The notes below the pieces were generated by a model. That model was not told the origin of the DNA and did no database searches. It saw only the letters and a program-made list of their open reading frames with translations. Positions 49,216 to 64,000 of a stretch of 64,000 nucleotides of DNA are shown piece after piece. The translations under genes and the position numbers were made by a program. The stretch is from Centroberyx gerrardi. Lineage: Eukaryota; Chordata; Actinopteri; Beryciformes; Berycidae. The stretch is from assembly GCF_048128805.1 (NCBI RefSeq), contig NC_136003.1, positions 27,186,885 through 27,250,884 on the forward strand, in the 5' to 3' direction. The first letter of the stretch is position 1. The number at the start of each line of letters is the position of its first letter.

Positions 49216-50237
49216 TACCGCCTCGTTCCTGCCCCTTGCACACATTCTTTCTTTTGTACACCTGCTGTCAGGGCTCTAGAAAGCTGCTGGTTGTCATGAC
49301 TGGGCTGTCAACGAATAATTGCCCTATAGGTGGAATAATTACCCTCCAGTGACCTACAGAACCCCACATGCAGACCGAGCACGACCACTTCGCTTTGCAT
49401 TGCTTCTCCCTAACGCCTAAACTGCACTGCATGTGTAACATTTGTGCATCCAAAGTTGTTGCGGCCCGGTTCTGTCCGCGGTCTGCCGGTTATGTTGCGC
49501 CTATCTACGTTTTACCTATGTGTAAGAGAGCACAATTATCTATTTTGCTTATTTTTCCATAAACAAGTCAGATTTACCGTGAGGAACATTAATGTACCAT
49601 ATAGTACAATATGTACCACATATCTCCAAAGTTGCGGCTTTGATCCGTCGCACCGCACCCCGTGTAGCCGAGCTGTAACAAGTCGTTGCTTGTGGGCGTT
49701 TCACTGGGTGTGTACTGGGCTGAAGCAAAAGAACAAATTCTCGGTTTAACATAATTTGTTTATGTAGACCTATTTTCAGTGTTATCATTTTCATCATTTC
49801 ATTTTGCCCAAATATGTCTGGAGAAGGTTATCTTGAAATTATGCTTTACTCCAGTGAGCTAGCTAAGTGGCTACAGCTGTTTGGATGTGATGGGATAGGA
49901 AGGCTAGCTTGCTATACGTTGTAAGCAAAAAATGGGACCCTAGAAACTAGGAACAAAAAAATAATGACCAGGAGAATTTGAGAACTGGATTTTTGCCCAA
50001 ATGTGTACCACGGCCATGTGCTTGTTTGCATAATATTAAACTTTTCCAACTGAAAATGAAAGATGGAAGACTTGGGATTTGTCGAATTATGTGACCAATC
50101 TCTGTCAGATTATAAAGATCTTGACAAACAAAATAACGTATGGAGGAAAGTGGCAGAGATTGTTTGTGATCCTAATGTGTAACGTCACCTGTAGTAGCCT
50201 CAGATATTTTACTCAATGAGCCACACAGTAAGGATGA
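49216..50237. other. spacer, nothing recognised
   Basis: Unique-looking AT-rich sequence without a gene or element I can name. Confidence 0.4.
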
Positions 50238-50633
50238 GGGTTAGACTGATTGATCGGTTTGCCATTATTGGCGTTTCATCACAAATCAGATATTGTGTCT
50301 TTCACCTCCGATATGATGGACATGATGCAGTTTGATTGATTCCATATGTATTGTAGAATTGATCAATACTACACTGGTTATCTGTGGGAAGCCCTTAGGT
50401 TGATTCATGCATACACAAGACTGCAGCATGTTTTTATTATTGTCATGATTGTTATTATCCTGGATTTCAATGGAGAGTTTTATTGTCCCATGGTGTAAAT
50501 GTTTCAGAGATTTATCCACCCTGCCAAGAATACAATTCTGGAGAAACACTGATTACTGAAGACCAAATATCGGCTATTGACAGCCAAAAATATTAGTATT
50601 AGCCTTCTAAAAACCCATATCAGTCAAACACTA
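50238..50633. repeat. repeat family B, short copy
   Basis: Starts GGGTTAGACTGATTGATCGG, holds CCGATATGATGGACATGATG, GGAGAGTTTTATTGTCCCAT and TTATCCACCCTGCCAAGAAT, and ends AACCCATATCAGTCAAACAC. Confidence 0.6.
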
Positions 50634-51676
50634 CTAAGGACACGTGTGTGATGGGCCAGAGACGGGCTCATATCAGACCCAGAGGGTTTGCATTCATGCA
50701 TACAATAAAAACGCACTCCATCATCAGTCAAAAGCACCGCTATCACACTTTGACAGTGGGTAAACATATTCAAGGGTCCTTGTTTTCTGTCTAATCTTTG
50801 GAACAAAAGCACAGTGAAAGTAATACAATTATCTAATGATGGCTATGGCTTTGGTGTGTGTGTGTGTGTGTGACAGAGAGAGATGGAGAGCAGAGAGATG
50901 AGAGCATGTGCATGTATGAGTCTCTGCACTTGCTGAACCCGGCGGCCGTCCCTCGATCTGTCATTCAGCGACAGTTGTGTCATTAGGACTCTGCAAAGCG
51001 CTCACTGTTTTATTACTGAAACGCCGCAGATGAATTTGAACTCACTGACACACTCCCACTCGCCCGCATCATCAGAGCACCAAGGGCAGAAGCAATATGG
51101 GAAGGTAAATGCCTCCTCCAGTCGTGAATAAAATACAGAATAAAAGACACGTTTAAGTGATTTCCTATTTTTCGACAGTTTCAAGGAAAGATGCTTATTT
51201 GCTGTTAGATCTCTCACCAGAAGGAGGATCAAGCTGCTCCTGGGAGAAGCTCATGATGATTTAGAGACATAATCCCCTTCATCTCATTCTGCGTTCACTC
51301 AAAACCTCTCAATCCCATCCAACCCACCAGGCAATATTCTGTATAAGGCAAAAATATTGTTTTTTGGGTGCAAATCAACACACCACTACTAAAAATCTGT
51401 TTATTCTATAACATTGGAGCAAAGTCAGTGATATTACATGTCAGTTTCAGACAGACTGTAGGCCTGTCACACCACAGTGCCACTCTGTAGCCCTGAATCA
51501 GTTGGGATTTTGAATTTCTATTCCATTTCGCAATAAAGTATTTATGCATAAAAGAGAACATTACAGGTTTTTTTTCCTCAAATAGGTACTTACAAAATAA
51601 AGGGGCAGTAATACAGCATACAACAAAAGAAAGCTCCATGATTTCTGTTTAAAATTTGAGATGAATTCATAAATAT
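50634..51676. other. spacer, nothing recognised
   Basis: Includes a short (GT)n at 50856-50873. No gene was seen. Confidence 0.4.
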
Positions 51677-51980
51677 TTAAAGGTGCGATATGTAGCATTT
51701 TAGGTTTCTCAGAATTAAGAGCCGACAGTGAAGTTGAAACTATGCGGTTAGAACAGTGGGACTGGAATAAAGTTGTAAAGTAAAACGGTTGCTGTTTTGT
51801 GCTGTAAAGCAATCCAGCAGATTTTCCATCCAAATTCGACCCGGTGGCACATAAAGTAAAATGCATTGTGGGGGCTGGTAAAAGCTGATAATCTTCTCAG
51901 CAGTTTATTTATGGTAATCATACCGATGCCTCGTGGTAGTGATTTATTGATCTTAAAATGCTACATGTAGCACATTTAAA
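51677..51980 (-). repeat. MITE family A, copy with both ends
   Basis: Left end TTAAAGGTGCGATATGTAGC and right end GCTACATGTAGCACATTTAA are inverted. The inner blocks TTGTGCTGTAAAGCAATCCA and GCAGATTTTCC match the family in reverse orientation. Confidence 0.65.
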
Positions 51981-52268
51981 GTCCCCATGAAATGAACTCC
52001 CATTACTTTTACTTCCTGGAAAACACAGTGTCTGCATGCTGCACTAGCAGGTGTAAATATCAATTTCTAACCAGTAAAACCATCAGATTTTTGAACAATC
52101 CCGCCCCTCCGCACCCCTCCCATCAAATAAAACTGCCTTTCTCTTCCTGACTCATATTCCATTGGTTTAGACTTTTGAATGATCCCTCTCTGTGTTATGT
52201 CCCGCCCCCACATCCTGGAAATACATCAAATCAAGGAAGTAAAGGTGCCATTTCATGGGGTCTTTAAG
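51975..52268. mobile_element. MITE with CCCCATGAAATG ends
   Basis: The left end TTTAAAGTCCCCATGAAATG and the right end CATTTCATGGGGTCTTTAA are inverted. It directly abuts the family A copy on its left, sharing the TTTAAA border. Confidence 0.7.
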
Positions 52269-52435
52269 GCCTGCTGCAATTACAGTACATAATACACACC
52301 TTGATTAATACTAAGTGCCAGTTTCAAGTCTAATATACAAAAAGAAAATGCAGGAGATAAGACGAAGCAAAGCAGCAAAACATACTGCATCGTATTTGTA
52401 TGAGATTCCAATGGTGCAAAAATTGTTGTGGCGAG

Positions 52436-52475
<40 letters not shown>

Positions 52476-52527
52476 TCCCTGAGCCCTTCGCTGTGTGTCG
52501 GTGGCGGTCGGTCGGTCAGCGGAGACC
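52269..52527 (-). other. rac2: rac2 3' UTR (start)
   Basis: Downstream of the rac2 stop. It holds a (GT)n run at 52439..52473. The nearest - strand AATAAA words lie further on, at about 51903-51948 inside a MITE, so the true end is uncertain. Confidence 0.45.
52439..52473. repeat. (GT)n microsatellite in rac2 3' UTR
   Basis: About 17 GT units, 55 bases after the stop codon. Confidence 0.95.
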
Positions 52528-61555
<9,028 letters not shown>

Positions 61556-61620
61556 TCACACCATAGTTAGGGGTCCAAGCACGAAGTGCTGGAACCCTAT
61601 TGTATTTGCTGGAATTATTC

Positions 61621-61621
61621 T

Positions 61622-61673
<52 letters not shown>

Positions 61674-61676
61674 TTT
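61621..61676. repeat. (TTTC)n microsatellite
   Basis: About 14 units of TTTC near the left end of the 61565..63143 repeat. Confidence 0.95.
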
Positions 61677-62814
61677 CTCCGCTAAAAGTATCTGCAGCTC
61701 AGAAAAGGAGTCCTACAGCAACCATATTTGGCAGGTGGGCTCCTATGGCCCACCACTACTCAGGCAAGGCAGCCCATGCACATTGGCCAGATGGTGGCGC
61801 TATAACAAGCAACTTTACGTTTTGGCCAATAACTTCTGAACCGTATGTCGTAGACTGAAAATTCTTGTGTTCCTAGAGTCCAGCCCATATATATTTTTCA
61901 CAACTCCTCCTAGGCCGGCATCCAATTCACATGAAACTTGGTGTGGAGAATCTTGGGACCGTCCTCTTTCAAAATTATATAAAGGTTATTGATAGGTCAA
62001 ATGGTTTGGCTTTTATCGACCAATAAACTTTTAACAAAACACGCCATAACACTAAATTGGCCATAACTCATTAACCATTCATCTAATCAAGCCAAAATTT
62101 GAAACACATATTGAGAAGTGTTGTGTGAACACACCCAGAAAAGCATTTTGAGCTGTACCACTAGTGGGCGCTACAAAAGCATAAAGTTCATATCTCATAA
62201 TTGACTGCCAGTCGATCCATGAAATTTGGTCATTATTGATGAAAGTGGGCGTGGCTTATTGCATAATAACCAAATCTTCATTGGTATTAAAGTCCCAACT
62301 TCAAAAATTCATTAAAAATCAGCCGTATGTCCTAGAGAGCTGACATTTTCAGGACATGTCGGCTGAAGTGAGATAAATCTTTCGTACACCGGTACCTACC
62401 CCCGATTCTGACGTCGCCCCCCTCTGTTTATAGCAAAAACTGACTGTGATCCCACAGTGTTGTCCTCCTAAAGCGTACGTTACAGGAAAAAAACAACATG
62501 ATTTTTGAAATCGCCATACCTTAATTAGTAAACAGCCCAAAAATTATAATGATATCTTGAAAACTGAGTGCCATCTGTCAATGGCAAAATACCTGAATGT
62601 CATCACTGACTGGGGTGTGGCCGGACCTTTCAACCCACAGAGAGCAGTGCAGCAGCAGTTTTCTGCCCCATGTGACTTATTATTGTTTTATTCGTTAATG
62701 GAGAGCACTACAATGTTCTATAAAGTGATTAGCACTGTCAGTCTGTCGATCATAGGCTGCAGTATCACACTACTTCTCCCTTTAGTTAGTTTCTCCTCAC
62801 TAAACCTATAACAG

Positions 62815-62888
62815 GAGTTTGGCTCAGTAGGTAAAGCATCAGCCTTTCATGTGGAAGGTTGTGGGTTCAAATCCAGACTTGTCCTTTC
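62815..62888 (+). repeat. tRNA-derived segment inside the repeat
   Basis: TTGGCTCAGTAGG (A box) and GGGTTCAAATCC (B box) are at tRNA spacing. The outer 7-base ends GAGTTTG and CAGACTT can pair fully, counting G-T pairs. The anticodon loop (around TCATGTGG) and T stem do not fold well, so this is a tRNA relic or SINE head, not a working tRNA gene. Confidence 0.5.
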
Positions 62889-63143
62889 CAAAGTCATTAG
62901 TCATCAAGGACAAATAATAGAAAGTTCGGCTGTTGTGAACAACTCTAGCAATGTGGTTGCAATGAAAAGATTAACTTGACAGAAGTCACGGGCCAACACA
63001 AAAGCCGGTGTTAGACTGCATGTTCGATCTTCACAACATGTCAGTTGTTGTGTGTGTCTTTCTACCTTATGTAATGTTTTGTCTATCTGTCTGTCTTATC
63101 AAATTGTGCTTGGACCCCGCAATCGCCGCTTGCGGCTATAGTT

Positions 63144-63734
63144 GTCATTGTGTTTAAATTCCCTCGCTGTTGTTAAGATGCCTTCTGAATCCTTCATGGT
63201 CATTTGAAAGTGCTACGGCGAAAGGTTATTGATCGTAACACTTTCACAGACAACTTGGATTGTTAAAACTCCCTCAAAAGGGCTGCTGATTGATTCAAAG
63301 TTATGTGCGTTCCTCCGATTTTAGAGCTGTCTAGGGAAGCCAGATTATGAAACTTTGTGCCACAGTTATAAAACACCTCAGAGGGCGGTGAATAGACCTG
63401 GAGCTGAGAGTCACATTCCACAGGAGAAAACAGCCTGCGTGTACAGACACGAGGCGAGGAATGTCGGGCCGAGGAGTCCTGCGCTGCTGAAGGGATTGTT
63501 TTGTGCAAGGTTGGAAAGTGGCACCCGAGGCTAGACGTGTTATGTATCGATTTCTTCAAAAAGGACTCCAGGAATACATCTTATTTTAAAGATATGTACA
63601 AGAAAAATACACTTACAGCGCATACATTCAAGCTGGAATCTAAATAGGACATAATAATTACAAAATAAGACTATTAATGGTCATGCTATGATTGATAGAA
63701 ATATTGATAGTTTGTATGATGGAGAAATGTCTTT
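63144..63734. other. rac2 intron 1 sequence, nothing recognised
   Basis: Should be intronic to rac2, since exon 2 is at 61353..61424 and exon 1 is not in view. I searched both strands for the conserved first-exon sequence and did not see it. Confidence 0.45.
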
Positions 63735-64000
63735 TAAAGCTGCACTAGGCAAGATTTTTATGCTAACATACACCAGTTTTATCAATCTAAATCACAATGG
63801 AGATGCTGTAGTTTCACCGTATTTGCCCAAATTAAATTCTGGTGCGGGGTGTGGACACTGGTGGGACACTGGTGTGAAACCTTCTCCGCCCACAGCAAGC
63901 GAGCAACATCCAAAACTTCCTCCGAAACAGCAGCAAGCGAGCGCTCCATCCAGAGAGACAGTTGGACTCACTAACAATGGTTGTTAAGTTTTGCTGACGT
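63735..64000 (+). repeat. repeat family C, cut by the window edge
   Basis: Starts CTTTTAAAGCTGCACTAGGC then AAGATTTTTATGCTAACAT, a common fish repeat start. The same sequence appears inverted at 46960-46988. Its right end is outside the window. Confidence 0.55.

Larger units (their letters stand above)
61565..63143 (+). repeat. dispersed repeat with a hairpin near each end
   Basis: Starts TTAGGGGTCCAAGCACGAAG then TGCTGGAACCCTATTG and ends TGTGCTTGGACCCCGCAATC then GCCGCTTGCGGCTATAG. GGGGTCCAAGCAC at the left is inverted as GTGCTTGGACCCC at the right. A small hairpin lies at each end: GCACGAAGTGC (left) and CCGCAATCGCCGCTTGCGG (right). The body holds phrases such as CCAGATGGTGGCGCTATAAC, AGTGGGCGCTACAAAAGC and AGTGGGCGTGGCTTATTGCA. 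The family is common in fish but unnamed by me; the copy at 16012 is a partial relative. Confidence 0.6.

Noticed and set aside
62815..62888. Functional tRNA gene
   Set aside because: The A and B boxes fit, but the anticodon and T stems do not pair well and there is no terminator TTTT directly after; treated as a tRNA-derived relic.

Overview
The window is vertebrate nuclear DNA and almost certainly from a teleost fish. Its genes are split by canonical GT-AG introns, long AT-rich non-coding stretches separate them, (CA)n/(GT)n microsatellites are dense, and many repeats are of types familiar from fish (Tc1-like, hAT-like and Ty3/gypsy remnants, L2/Rex-type LINE tails, short inverted-repeat MITEs). 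There is no bacterial-type content: no operon, CRISPR array or phage. I found no new biological system. The interest lies in gene structure details and in nested or foldback repeats.

Left end (1-8.9 kb): the last two exons of a cytosolic sulfotransferase gene run on the + strand. They meet, tail to tail, a complete eif3d gene (translation initiation factor eIF3 subunit d) on the - strand. All 14 coding exons of eif3d can be placed; they give 563 residues. A non-coding first exon and promoter lie near 8.8-8.95 kb.

Middle (9-26 kb): a gene-poor spacer with transposon debris: two Tc1-like fragments, a Ty3/gypsy integrase remnant split by a MITE, LINE tails and a hAT transposase relic. At 26.4-27.9 kb is an intronless 487-residue somatostatin receptor reading frame on the - strand, best called sstr3. 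A splice acceptor lies just upstream of its ATG, and a candidate CpG-rich first exon lies about 11 kb further upstream.

Right half (28-64 kb): repeats, GC-rich non-coding islands and, from 61.4 down to 52.5 kb on the - strand, exons 2-6 of a Rac GTPase best called rac2. Its first exon lies beyond the right edge. sstr3 next to rac2 on the same strand matches the SSTR3-RAC2 neighbourhood of human chromosome 22, where EIF3D is also close by, and this supports both names. The genes are not a functional pathway; they are a conserved neighbourhood of a housekeeping translation factor, a neuroendocrine receptor and a Rho-family GTPase.

All exon boundaries were derived by hand from reading frame, splice consensus and remembered family sequence. 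Repeat family names are recognition by eye; no database search was possible.
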